From positions 30,210,608 to 30,274,607 of the forward strand of contig OX419762.1 of assembly GCA_948567375.1 (NCBI GenBank): 64,000 nucleotides of DNA. Reading direction: 5' to 3'. The DNA comes from Lunularia cruciata (Eukaryota > Streptophyta > Marchantiopsida > Lunulariales > Lunulariaceae). Both the position numbers and the translations under genes were made by a program. Positions 24,981 to 34,466 of the stretch are shown one piece after another. The notes below the pieces were generated by a model that saw nothing but the letters and a program-made list of their open reading frames with translations, ran no database searches and was not told the DNA's origin. The stretch's first letter is position 1. Every line of letters begins with the position of its first letter.

Positions 24981-26660
24981 AACCTATATCTTAGGTCCCA
25001 GTGAGGGAGGAGATTGACTCTGAATTGGAGTTGGACACAAGAGCTGATTTAGTTGAGAGTGCACTTGGTATCTCCGTACCATTGTAGTGGGACATGGATG
25101 AGATTTATGAGGCCTCCAAAGGCCCTAGGCATTACTTTGGTATGATGGGTACCATTGAGTTGGATGACTTCATCTAGGAGTTTGATAGTTGGTGTGATTT
25201 GCAGCAAATGCGGAACCAAACTTTTTTTACGCACTTCATGACATGGAAGGGGTTGTTTTAGCATTTAAAGGGTCCGCCGATGAATAACTACCATGAGTTC
25301 AGGAGAGCTCATTTGGAGGAGATTGAGTTATGGAGACAATATTGGTCTCCAAACTATGTCTCTATCACTTCAGGCTCGATTGCCAGGAGTAGATTGGTTG
25401 TACCCACAAGTTCTAGCTCAAGTAGTGTTGGTGGAGCTAGTGGAGGTGCACTAACTAGAGATAGTGTTAGCACGAGTGGAGGTACCGCTGTAGGAGGTGG
25501 TGTGGTACCGGGGTTTAACCTCATGGTGGAGTTCTTCCTATGTTTAAGGTAGAACTACCAAGGAGTGTGGATTGACAAGTTGAAAAGCTTGTAGAAGTTT
25601 CAATAGAAGGCTAGAGAGAGCCTACGTGAGCCATACACTTGCATGGTGGCTGATCAGTTTCACTCACGGAGTAATTGAGGTCCAAGCAGTCTAGTTTTGG
25701 TATGGGATACTGGACAGGGAGTTGCAATGTAGAGTTTGTGATGCTACGTTGTTACATGCTACTTCACCTACTTTGGTAGTGTTCTTTGGTTTGGTTGAGC
25801 ATATTGAGCTCAACATGGTGGAGGAGAGAGTGGTGATATCTAGATTTGGTAGGGAGACCTCATCCACAACTGTGCCTTCTTCTAGAGTGCAGCAGAGTGC
25901 ACCATGTGAAGTTGGTTTTTGAGGACAAGGTGGACAACCTAGATCCTATGGAGCGAGTGGAGAGCCTAGTAGAGCTAGACCCTTACCTTCATTTTTGGGT
26001 CAGCAGCAGCCAATGAGTAGTGGTGTTGCTTGTTGGACTTGTGGTGGACCTCACCATAGGAGAGAGTGTACTCAAGGCAACGGACTTGATACCTTTGGTG
26101 CATCACATCTAGCATAAAGGTAGTATGAGCATTGCCATAGATTTGGTCACACTAGTGACCAATGCTTTGACCTACACCCGGAGTTACGGAGTGGTAGAGC
26201 TGCTATGGCAGGTAGTAGAGGAGCTCCAGTTCATGGAGGACAAGGTGGTAGAGGATCTACACTTAATTGAAGTGTAGTACCTACCCTTACTTCAGATACA
26301 ACTATGGCTACTTGGATTGAGCAATTGGAGCAAAGATTGGCTAGTATGGCCATTGCTCAGAGGAGATCAGATTTGGATGTTGAGGCTTCCACCTCATATG
26401 TTGGTGATAGAGATGCTTTTGACTTCATGTGCAAAGTAGCTCAGGTGGATGCATCTACAATAGTGACTAGGAGTGCGTTACGTGCTCTAGAGCCTAGAGG
26501 AGCATTAGTGGAGTTGGACCCATAGAGAAGAGAGGTTGGAAGATAGGTCAAACTTCTCCAGTCTTTCATGCTATTTGAGGCATTGCAGACAACATCGATG
26601 GCTCCTAGACGTCCCAATGCAAGTGTGGTAGGTGGTGATGGAGTGCATGATGGACTATTT
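24981..26660 (+). pseudogene. Gypsy gag (capsid and tandem zinc knuckles)
   Basis: Capsid-like part in one frame from about 24980 to 25552 (ELDDFI...FDSW, then a W-K-G-L-F...HEFRRAHLEE type block, then a Ser/Gly-rich linker). A frameshift at about 25600-25720 moves the frame. The nucleocapsid then shows a CCHC knuckle: Cys 26031 and 26040, His 26052, Cys 26067 (C-x2-C-x3-H-x4-C). A second knuckle at 26124-26165 has C-x2-C-x4-H-x4-C spacing, but its first Cys codon now reads Tyr. Gag would package the RNA into virus-like particles. Several stops make it non-functional. Confidence 0.75.
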
Positions 26661-27348
26661 GCTACTACAACCACCTGCTACTACACAAATTGAGTCTAGC
26701 AAAATGTTGGGAGCGACTCAGCTGATTATGCGGTGCCCTTTGTTTTTGGCTAGTGACATGTTTACATTGGGAGTTGACCCAACCTTAGTGTTCCGGTTGG
26801 CTGCCACGCTTTGTGAGAGTAGGGATGATGCAGTTCCTACTATTAGAGCAGAGGTGGTTGATAATGGAGCTGATTTGGTTGAGGAGCATGGGATCTGTTT
26901 GGTGACCAATGGTTTATGGCAAGTAGTAGGGGCTAGACTGGAGGAGTTGCCAGCTAGACTAGAGGAGTTGCGAGCTAGACCGACCTTTAAGAGAGTATGG
27001 TTCACACCTGGTGTTGTCCTATTGGATAACCAGAGGGGGATTTTCTATTTGGTGGGACTTTCAAGGAAGGTCTATATACTACGAAGAGTCTTGTTAGACT
27101 TTGGTGCACAACCCCTTATGTTGGGGAAGGCTGCAGTAGTCGGTCTAGAGTTACGGAAGACTGATGTAGAGGTGTCCATTTTAGATCTAGAAATCTCTAG
27201 GTGGTGGTTGACACAATACATCACATGTGGGATGCTAGTTGTTCAGGTTAAGCCTGGTCATCCGATTGATAGCCCGATGGTGAGAGCTCAGGTTACTGCT
27301 ACAATAGTTGAGTCATATGATGTGCTAATTGGGGGAGCAATGCTATAA
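26632..27348 (+). pseudogene. Gypsy pol: retropepsin-like aspartic protease
   Basis: An open stretch of 238 codons. The catalytic region reads RRVLLDFGAQPLMLG at residues 151-165; the usual D-S/T-G-A has become D-F-G-A, a Ser/Thr to Phe change expected to weaken catalysis. A C-terminal YDVLIGG-type motif near 27315-27339 fits the second hydrophobic-Gly motif of retropepsins. The protease would process the Gag-Pol precursor. It is in the same frame as the methyltransferase-like domain and RT that follow, separated only by stop codons. Confidence 0.75.
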
Positions 27349-28410
27349 CCTATGGGTTTTAGCATTGACTATTGGGAGGAGATAGCCACAATGGATACCC
27401 CACTCATTTCTTGGTAATATCTAATAGAGGGGATATGTTTATTGGAGTTGTTCAGTGGGATTAGCACCGAACTAGCTGCAATTTTATAGGCGGGTATACG
27501 AATACAAAGGTACTTGTATGTAGAGAGAGATGAGACTGCTAAGTGAGTCTCTCTACATCATGTGGCACACTTGGCCTATCAGTATCTGGAGTTATTACCA
27601 ATGTTAATAGTCAAAGGTTACCAGAAGGCCCTTCCAACATATATTTCCTTATTGGCGGCGCATGATCTAGAGAGACATGGGCCTATTCACTTGGTGATTT
27701 CTGGATGGCCATGTTAGGGATATAGATATGCTGGCTGAGGTTTGGGTCTTTAGGATCCTTGTTCTGGTGTGTTTTGGGAGATGTTACGGATACTACAACA
27801 TTTCCAGGTTCATCAGTCCGTTTCTCCAACTTACCTTTTGGAGAACGTTCCTTTGATGGGTGATTCTCGCACCAGAGTGGTGGTGACTACACATCACGTC
27901 CATTCTTGAACAGGACCTACTGTGTTGTTGGATGCAGCCAGAGTGGGATCAAGTACTCATCATCTTTGTCTTTGGTGGATGAACCTCTTACCTAGAGAGG
28001 TTTTACATTGTGCATATGATGGAATTCAACGACTTGACCACATCCTTGTTGATGACACCTTGGATGTTGGGCATCAGTCTTAGACAATGGTAGTAGTTGA
28101 TAGGTCACCTATGGCAGTGGTGAACCTAGTTGGACAGCCTAGAGCCGCATTTCCCACACTCATGAGTTTCGCAAGCTCTCATGCTTTTTGAGAGGGAGGA
28201 CTTGGACTTGTTTGGGACTCACAATTATAGCAATTGGTGGAGCCCAATGTCGATGAGAGAGAGCGGGTGATGAGTTTTTTCACTGGTATTACCGCTGTTC
28301 CAGTAGTGTTAGAGGCATCTAGGCATCAGGTGTAAGGTCAAGCTATGGACCTGAACTATTTGACTTGGATTATGAGCCTTGGCTTGGCAGAGCAACATTG
28401 GATGCGTGTG
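27349..28410 (+). pseudogene. C5 cytosine DNA methyltransferase domain inside Gypsy pol
   Basis: About 350 codons in one frame with no frameshift but eleven stops. Motifs in canonical order: motif I ELFSGIST (27445-27468; usual FxGxG, second Gly replaced by Ser) with VERDE downstream near 27525; motif IV ISGWPC with the catalytic Cys at 27712-27714, the next codon (Gln in PCQ) being TAG; DP-x-SG-x-FWEMLRIL near 27750-27790; motif VI ENV at 27841-27849; a motif VIII-like block near 28021-28060; motif X-like GQAMDLN at 28336-28356. Motif VIII is the weakest. The domain would have methylated cytosine in DNA using S-adenosylmethionine. Its frame matches protease and RT, so it was part of the polyprotein. 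The compact, bacterial-Dcm-like length lacks plant CMT or MET1 accessory domains. Dead in this copy. Confidence 0.85.
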
Positions 28411-28740
28411 ATAAGCATCACCACTCGGACACTTGTGAGCCTTGTGTCTATCAAGACAATTCAAGCACATGTTGGGGGCAATGGACCAAGTGGACATGGT
28501 ATTCTTGGGACACAACCAGCAGCTACTAGGAAGAGTGGTCTACTTGGAGTCCATCTAGGGGAGCGTGTGCTACTTGGATTACACACTTGGTCCACTTGGG
28601 ATGCAGCTAGAGGATGTGTGGAGCTTGCAGCCAGAGTGGAGTGAGTTTTTCACACAGAGGTTGGGACCTCTAACGGTCAAGAGCATGACACTATTGCTCC
28701 CAAGGGCCCATTATAGCAGCCAGTCAGTACGTCTTCCACT
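28411..28740 (+). other. Linker between methyltransferase and RT in pol
   Basis: The pol frame continues from 28345 to a TGA at 28642 and, after one TAG, enters the RT frame at 28744. No domain was recognised in the linker. The 28565-28747 frame is out of phase with pol and is a shadow. Confidence 0.6.
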
Positions 28741-30235
28741 CCAATGACAGTTACGGAGGATACTTGGGAGCCAAATCTTGGACCCAAGCTTATTGGAGAG
28801 GAAAGATGGAAGGTTTGGAGGTTCTTGAGGAGCCACACAAGTTGTTTTGCCTTCAATATGAAGGATTTGGGTGCTTTGAAGAGACATGGTATACGGATTG
28901 AGCTCACTATCAATGCACTTGTTTTTTGACGTCCTTATTGATATAGTGATATGGAGAGGACACTGATTCAGAGCCAAAGTAGTGACCTTTAAGAGGCTGG
29001 TTTGGTAGAGATCTCACATGGAGAGTATGCATTAGCAATAGTGATGCCAACCAAGAAGGATATGCATGGAAACTACACAAATAGGTGGATGTGTGGAGAT
29101 TACCGTCCTATCAACCAAGAGACCAGGGTTGATTGGTATGCCATGCATACACTAGAGGAGATTTTTGATTTGATTGGGCATGCAAAGGTCTTTAGTACTT
29201 TGGATCTTTGAGCAAGATATCATTAGTTGCAGATCAGGGAGGAGGATAAGTCCAAGACAACATTCAATGCTATTGATCCTCTCGGTAAGGATGTGTTATA
29301 TTAGTGGAAGTTCTTACCATTTGGGTTAAAGAATGCTCCTCATGAGTTCTAGAGAGTCATGGATAGGATCCTAGCTAGATTGGATATTGCTTAGTGCTAT
29401 ATTGATGACATTTTGGTCTGTAGCACTACCGTGGAGTAGCATGAGAGAAAATTGTTGGAGGTGTTTGAGAGGTTGAGATCCCATGGACTCAAATTACATC
29501 TTGGGAAGTGTAAGTTCTTCCATGAGCAAGTTGAGTATTTGGGTCACACTATCTACCCTAGAGGACTTGGTGTTCAGCAGACCAAGGTGGAGGCTATTGT
29601 ACATATTCCTCGGCCTACAAATGTGAGTAGAGTGCGAGCATTCTTTGGGTTGGCAAACTTCTATCACCGCTATGTTAAAGGATTTAGTGCTATTGCCAAG
29701 GCCTTGACAAAGTTGACCAAGCTTACACAGAAGTGGTGTTGGGGAGATGAGCAAGAGAGAGCTTTTGTAGAGCTCAAGGAGAGGTTGACATCTCCTTCTA
29801 TTTTGAGGAGACAGATTAGAGGATGACCATTTTGGGTTCAAATTGATTGGAGTATGTTGGGGCTTGGAGTGGTACTCACCCAACAAATGATAAGGAGAAG
29901 GAGTTTGTGGTGGCCTATGCTAGTCGCTCCAACAATTCAGTGGATGCGAAGTATAGTTCATATGAGGGAGAGTGCTTAGCAGCAGTTTGGGCATTAGCAC
30001 ATTTTTGATGTTACCTAGTTGGTAACCCCTTCACTCTCATCACTGATCATCAACCGCTAAAGTGATTGATGGAGTCTGCCAAGCTATCAAGGAAGCTTGC
30101 ACGATGGGCTCTCATTTTACAAGAGTATGATTTCACGGTTGTTCATAGACCTGGAGTGGTGAACCGTGATGCAGATGGGTTGAGTAGAAACCCATGTCCC
30201 AGCCAACAAGATCAGACCAAAGCATGTTAGCATGG
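28741..30235 (+). pseudogene. Gypsy pol: reverse transcriptase and RNase H
   Basis: RT runs from about 28741 to 29826: a CGDYRPIN block near 29092, FSTLDL near 29194, a KFLPFGLKNAP block near 29310, and the catalytic YIDD at 29398-29409. Stops include five TAG codons where family members have Gln (for example before WKFLPFG and after EF). RNase H starts near 29830 with a WVQIDWS segment holding the first Asp; a frameshift near 29885 leads into a DKEKEFVVAYASRS block, then TDHQPLK and a [15 protein letters not shown] block ending near 30190. Together they would convert genomic RNA to double-stranded cDNA. Confidence 0.9.
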
Positions 30236-30539
30236 TGAGACAGATGAAGAGATAGTGCCAAGTTGGCATGCATCAGCCTTTCTGTGTATATTTTTTGAGG
30301 CTTTGGTGGTATGTCTCTCAACGCATATAGGAGGGGTTATTGAGGTCACAGATCCAAAGAGTGAAGATATTAGTATAGTTCAGCAAGACATTCACAATGA
30401 TGTCTTAGTGATGGACTATCTTTGCACAAGTGTTGTGGGTAGCACAATTGTGGCCAAGAAGAGAGATTGTGTTCTTTAGCGAGCCAGACGGTTCAAATTG
30501 GAGTGCAAACACCTTTTGCGTGTATGGGAGGATGGTAGA

Positions 30540-31680
30540 ATGAGCGTAGTACCACTTCCATCTTAGAGACTACAGTTGGTCCGTCATGCTCATGAGGAGC
30601 TAGGACATTTTGGAGTCAAGCGTACATATAGCTTACTCTAGATTCATTATTGGTGGCACGGTATGTAGACCAAGGTACAACATTTTGTTGCTAGATGTGT
30701 AGTTGTGACCAAGTTAGAGCATCATTCAATGCTCCTATGCCATAGTTACATCCATTACCTATCATGGGATTAGGTTACCATTTGAGTTTGGACTTTGTTG
30801 GACCTTTACCCCTGACTATGAGACATCATCGATATGTTTTGGTGATTGTAGAGCACTTCTCCAAGTGGATTGAGTTGGTGGCACTTCTTGACAAGTCTAG
30901 TGAAAGGACAACCTACTTGTTCCTAGATTGAGTTCTTAGTCATTTTGGTGCACCAGCTAAGGTTTTGACTGATCAAGGTACAAAGTTCTTGGGGGAGTTT
31001 CAGGTCTTTTGTGACAAGGATTTGATTGATCATCATACTACATCCTAAGATCACCTTGAGGTAGATGGCTTAGCAAAGAGTGGTTCAGACGGTGAAGAGA
31101 GGATTGCAAAAGTATGGTTTGCATAGAGGCCACTTGGGAGATTGGGATCTCCAATTACCTTGGTTGGCCATGGACTATCAATTCAGCCAGCAAGCCTCCT
31201 TAGCATCCTTCTCTCCTTACTTCTTACTCTATGGACGAGATCCAAATTTACCTGTAGCAATTTGTCGAGATGCTATTGTAGTTTTGGACTTGGATGACCC
31301 AGATGTATGGATGAGTGCATGTTCTCAATAGGCAAAGATCTTCCGGAGAGTGATGCCAATGGCCTTTGAGAACTTGGCAATTTCTCAACATAGAGATACT
31401 TTACGCTACCATTTGAGGAGGAAGTTATAAACCCTTGATCCGTCAATTTCATCTAGGAGAATATGTATATCTACAATAGACAACACCGACGACACTTGAT
31501 GTTTTGACAAGCCACACTATCTTGAGAGTACGTGAGGTTTTGCCATCTAGAGTTCTTGTGTTGGAAGGACGTGATGGTGTTGTTTGGAAGGATCATGTGC
31601 ACAATTGTGTGCCATGCCACCTCCCAAACATTGATGGTACTATAAGCCCAAGCTTGGCACTTGTATATGGAGGCTTGAGG
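30540..31680 (+). pseudogene. Gypsy pol: integrase and C-terminal SH3-like stretch
   Basis: The zinc-binding N-terminus shows HEELGH (from 30591) and, near 30692, a CVV segment in which a 1-nt loss disrupts the second Cys. The catalytic core has LDFVGPLP (Asp at 30791) and LTDQGTKF (Asp at 30971). The third acidic position falls at about 31073-31080, where the usual ADGLAER context is altered to LAK with a small frame-shifting deletion, so the DDE triad is broken. The stretch 31504-31640 (LRVREVLP...VLVLEGRDGVVWKDHV) looks like the SH3-like C-terminal part. This would insert cDNA into the genome; here it is inactive. Confidence 0.85.
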
Positions 31681-31820
31681 TGTATGTTATGTGGCTCTTC
31701 TGGTGGAGTTGCTACTTTGTTAGTGTGTGATAGTTGTTCAAGAGGATGCATATGGCATGTATGACTCCTCTCCTCATGGTGGTTCCTTCAGGATAGTGGT
31801 TATGTCCTAGATGTACTTGA
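31681..31820 (+). pseudogene. PHD finger ending the Gypsy polyprotein
   Basis: Follows the SH3-like stretch in frame. Cys at 31681 and 31690 (CMLC), then CDSC near 31726-31737, then SRG; after a probable 1-nt deletion at about 31748 the next frame gives HMAC (His 31749, Cys 31758), a 14-codon loop with one TAG, and W-x-C-x2-C ending at 31814, with stop TGA at 31818. This is the full Cys4-His-Cys3 pattern plus the conserved Trp before the last pair. PHD fingers bind histone H3 tails. The site is the one occupied by a chromodomain in chromoviruses. Confidence 0.8.
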
Positions 31821-31984
31821 CTTATAGCTAGTTCATTCTTTATATGGTATAGATTGTAGACAAGCGACTAACAATGAGGCTCCATAGCACCCGGCCTCCT
31901 GATCTTTGCCCATCATACGGTATACCATATACTTGGAGTAGATGGTTATCTGGAGTTAGAGGGACCTAACTGCTAACTAAGGGG
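31821..31984 (+). other. 3' untranslated segment and polypurine tract
   Basis: Non-coding sequence that ends in AACTAAGGGG (31975-31984) directly before the LTR start TGATTATGG. A purine run here primes plus-strand DNA synthesis. Although short, it fits well with the LTR start inferred from the extra LTR segment at 32537. Confidence 0.5.
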
Positions 31985-32536
31985 TGATTATGGCACTTTA
32001 GAGTTTATGTATGACTTATGTGTGAGTTGTGCTTCTATAGTGTATGATGTTGATAGCAATGTATGTTGTGCAGCAATGTATATATGCACAACAATTGTCA
32101 CGCCATTTGTAGTGTCGCATCTAGATTGCTCGGACATTGGAGTTTCAATGATAGTAGTTAAAGTTATTTTAGCAGTTTCTCAGAGACTACTTTCCAATGG
32201 TCAGATTTTGTGTTTAGGGTACTGACTTCACGGTGGGGCCCACCATCACTTTGCACCGTTGAGTGTGTCATCAATGGGACTATTAGGGTTTAAGACCTAG
32301 CTTGAGTCCAAGGGTATACTTTCAAAGTGCAGTTCCAAAGAGCTCACTTCTCTGATGTTGAGCCTTTGAGTTCTTGGCTATGGTGGACAGAGGCCGGCAA
32401 GGATCACCTGAATTCTCTTAGCTAGAGTGGATGTGGCTTGATTGTAATCAGTGCCCAATTGTTGGCAGTTTATAGAGTGACAGATCAAGTATTGATATGA
32501 GTTGAAGTGACTCAAGAGTTGTAAACGATCTGATTA
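31985..32536 (+). repeat. Complete 3' LTR (about 550 bp)
   Basis: Consists of a 111-bp 5' segment (31985-32095), which is absent from the left LTR but repeated at 32537-32645, and a 441-bp segment (32096-32536) that matches 23124-23571. The frame at 32007-32225 lies inside it and is not a gene. The divergence of the 441-bp segments suggests an old insertion. Confidence 0.8.
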
Positions 32537-32645
32537 TTATGACACTTTAGAGTCTATGTATGACTTATGTGTGAGTTGTGCTTCTATAGTGTATGATCTT
32601 GACAGCGATGTATGTTGTGCAACAATGTATATACGCATGACAACA
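32537..32645 (+). repeat. Extra copy of the LTR 5' segment
   Basis: Matches 31985-32095 at about 90% (ACTTTAGAGT.TATGTATGAC, GTGTGAGTTGTGCTTCTATA, TATGTTGTGCA.CAATGTATA) and is joined directly to the 3' end of the complete LTR. The chain LTR end-LTR start is the type of junction found in two-LTR circles. Beyond 32645 the non-LTR element resumes. Confidence 0.8.
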
Positions 32646-34466
32646 TAGTCCATATGCAGATGTGACACACCCTTCTGGAAGATCAAGGTGGGGAGGGACA
32701 CCTGAAGGAGACCATGCTCTGCACTTTGATACATTGATTCTCAAGCCTAAAAGATGTAGCTAAGTAGTCAAGTGATAAAAAACATGCCTATTTTGATCTA
32801 TGGGACCCACAATGTGTGTATTGTCTGCAAACGAGAGAAATACACAACATAACATGGCCAAAGTAGTAGATAAGAGAGCTCTAAAGTGAGCCATGGCAAA
32901 GAAAGGTCCCCTTAAAGGATCTCCTTGTCATGTACTAAAAATTATCTCCAAGATGGTGACTCCGTCTTGTGACCACCCATGTGGGTAGTAAAGGGAAACA
33001 AGAGAGCCATAGAAAAACAACACAAAGGGAATGAGACTAGTCAAGGATCCACCGGCCTTCCTAAGCTCTCTAAAGATAGATGCATTCTCAACATCCACAT
33101 GTAGGACAACTCACTCTAAATGGATATCTAGGAGTGCCTTGATGCATAAGGAAATAGCCTTGCAACCCTTCAAGTGTAGCTACTCCAAATTGATGTGGAC
33201 TAAGGTGCTCTCAGAAGTAGGATTGATGTTGAAGGACAATGGTATGGCTAACCAACCATAAAAAGATCTCTCCAATAATAATTGGTCTAATGGACCTTGT
33301 GCCTCTCTCCATCATGAGAAGTCAACTAGCCCTTAACACCCAACTACTTGACATAAGGATATCTCCCCTTGCTACTATTGGATCCATCTAAAGTAGCTCA
33401 ATAAATCCACTAGAAGGATCATTTGCTTGAAAGCAACTTCTAAGATGCTCATATACCATCCTTGGCAAGCCTCCTGAGGAGAAGTGAGGGATAGTGCACA
33501 ATGCTTGTGCAAAGAGTGACCTATTAAGACATAAAAGTTGCTCAGGCTAATGATCTAAGACCTCTAATGGTACTCCCTTTCTTGCCATATAATATAATGA
33601 GCATAGGGAAGAGATAATCTCATCAGCAAGACTAGCCATAGACAAAGAGTGTAGTGCTCATGCTACTCTACTAAAATCTCATGCTTGACCCAATGTCCTA
33701 CACCATCATAATTGAGTGGACTATGTGGTATCTTGTGGCAAAATCTATCTCCTAAAACATGCAGTCCTAATAGATTCCTCCTATAGGGCAACCCAATCTC
33801 CCGCTTGGAATTGATGAAATCTAGTAGCCACCTCTCTATGCCCTGCATGTCTCCCTCTAGCATAACAAAGACACCATCAAGGGAGTAAGAGGAATAAGAA
33901 TCATGCTAACTCGTCCCTTTTTGGATTAAATGTAGACATGTAAAACTAGTCTCAAATAACCCCAAAGGACAACCTGCTTGAGATACTAATCACTTCCACA
34001 ACAAAGGGATAGAGGGAGCGTGAGTAATCTTGAAAGTCACCATTATCAATGTGGTTGCTTGCCTCACATGAGCATCCCAAGTGGTACAATCATAGTCCTT
34101 ATGCATCCTTCCCACATGGATCTTTTACTCCTTGCAAGGTAAAACTTTGATTGCATACTATGCATGGTGTATCCCGAACCGCTCTAGGTAACTCCCCATG
34201 GGAAAGTGTAACCATAACTAGCACAAGAATAACGACCATAACACATGATATTCTTCTCCATATCTCCCTATATTTGCAAAATCACAACCTCTCACGTCCC
34301 AACTCACATAAGTAAATATAATCTCTGTTAACCCTAAAAATTATAAATTTCAATTTTAATCTCAAAAATTTTCAAATTAAATTCACATGGAACTCAAACC
34401 TTAATACAAAAAGTAAAAAATCTAGATCCATTACTCTCAATGTGAAATAAACATTCTAAACTTTAA
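32643..34466 (-). mobile_element. 5' half of interrupted non-LTR copy
   Basis: Minus-strand sequence corresponding to 5568-7504 of the plus-strand element: the RT part at 32650-33350, the pre-RT region, the zinc-finger region (about 34100-34180) and the AT-rich 5' UTR (34260-34466). Similarity to the plus copy ends at a CATTGAGAGT-type word (34436-34447) and shortly beyond. It joins in sequence with 21583-23123, the Gypsy element sitting at the equivalent of position 7504. Confidence 0.85.

Larger units (their letters stand above)
23124..32645 (+). mobile_element. Ty3/Gypsy LTR retrotransposon with methyltransferase and PHD finger
   Basis: A 9.5-kb element inserted into a minus-strand non-LTR copy. 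Order on plus: truncated 5' LTR (23124-23571), tRNA-type primer binding site (about 23569-23580), leader, gag with zinc knuckles, aspartic protease, C5 methyltransferase-like domain, RT, RNase H, integrase, C-terminal SH3-like stretch, PHD finger, purine tract (31975-31984), 3' LTR (31985-32536), then an extra LTR 5' segment (32537-32645). The order RT-RNase H-integrase places it in Ty3/Gypsy. No clear 5-bp target-site duplication. Coding regions are broken by about two dozen stops and several frameshifts, so the copy is defective. Confidence 0.9.

Noticed and set aside
31441-31680. Chromodomain after integrase
   Set aside because: The C-terminal stretch lacks the aromatic cage pattern; what follows is a PHD finger pattern.
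30480-32100. Envelope gene in the Gypsy element
   Set aside because: No additional ORF with signal or membrane segments between pol and the 3' LTR; only about 165 bp separate them.
23119-32650. A 5-bp target-site duplication around the Gypsy element
   Set aside because: The flanks (TATAT on the left, ACATA or TAGTC on the right) do not match; a short overlap may be chance.
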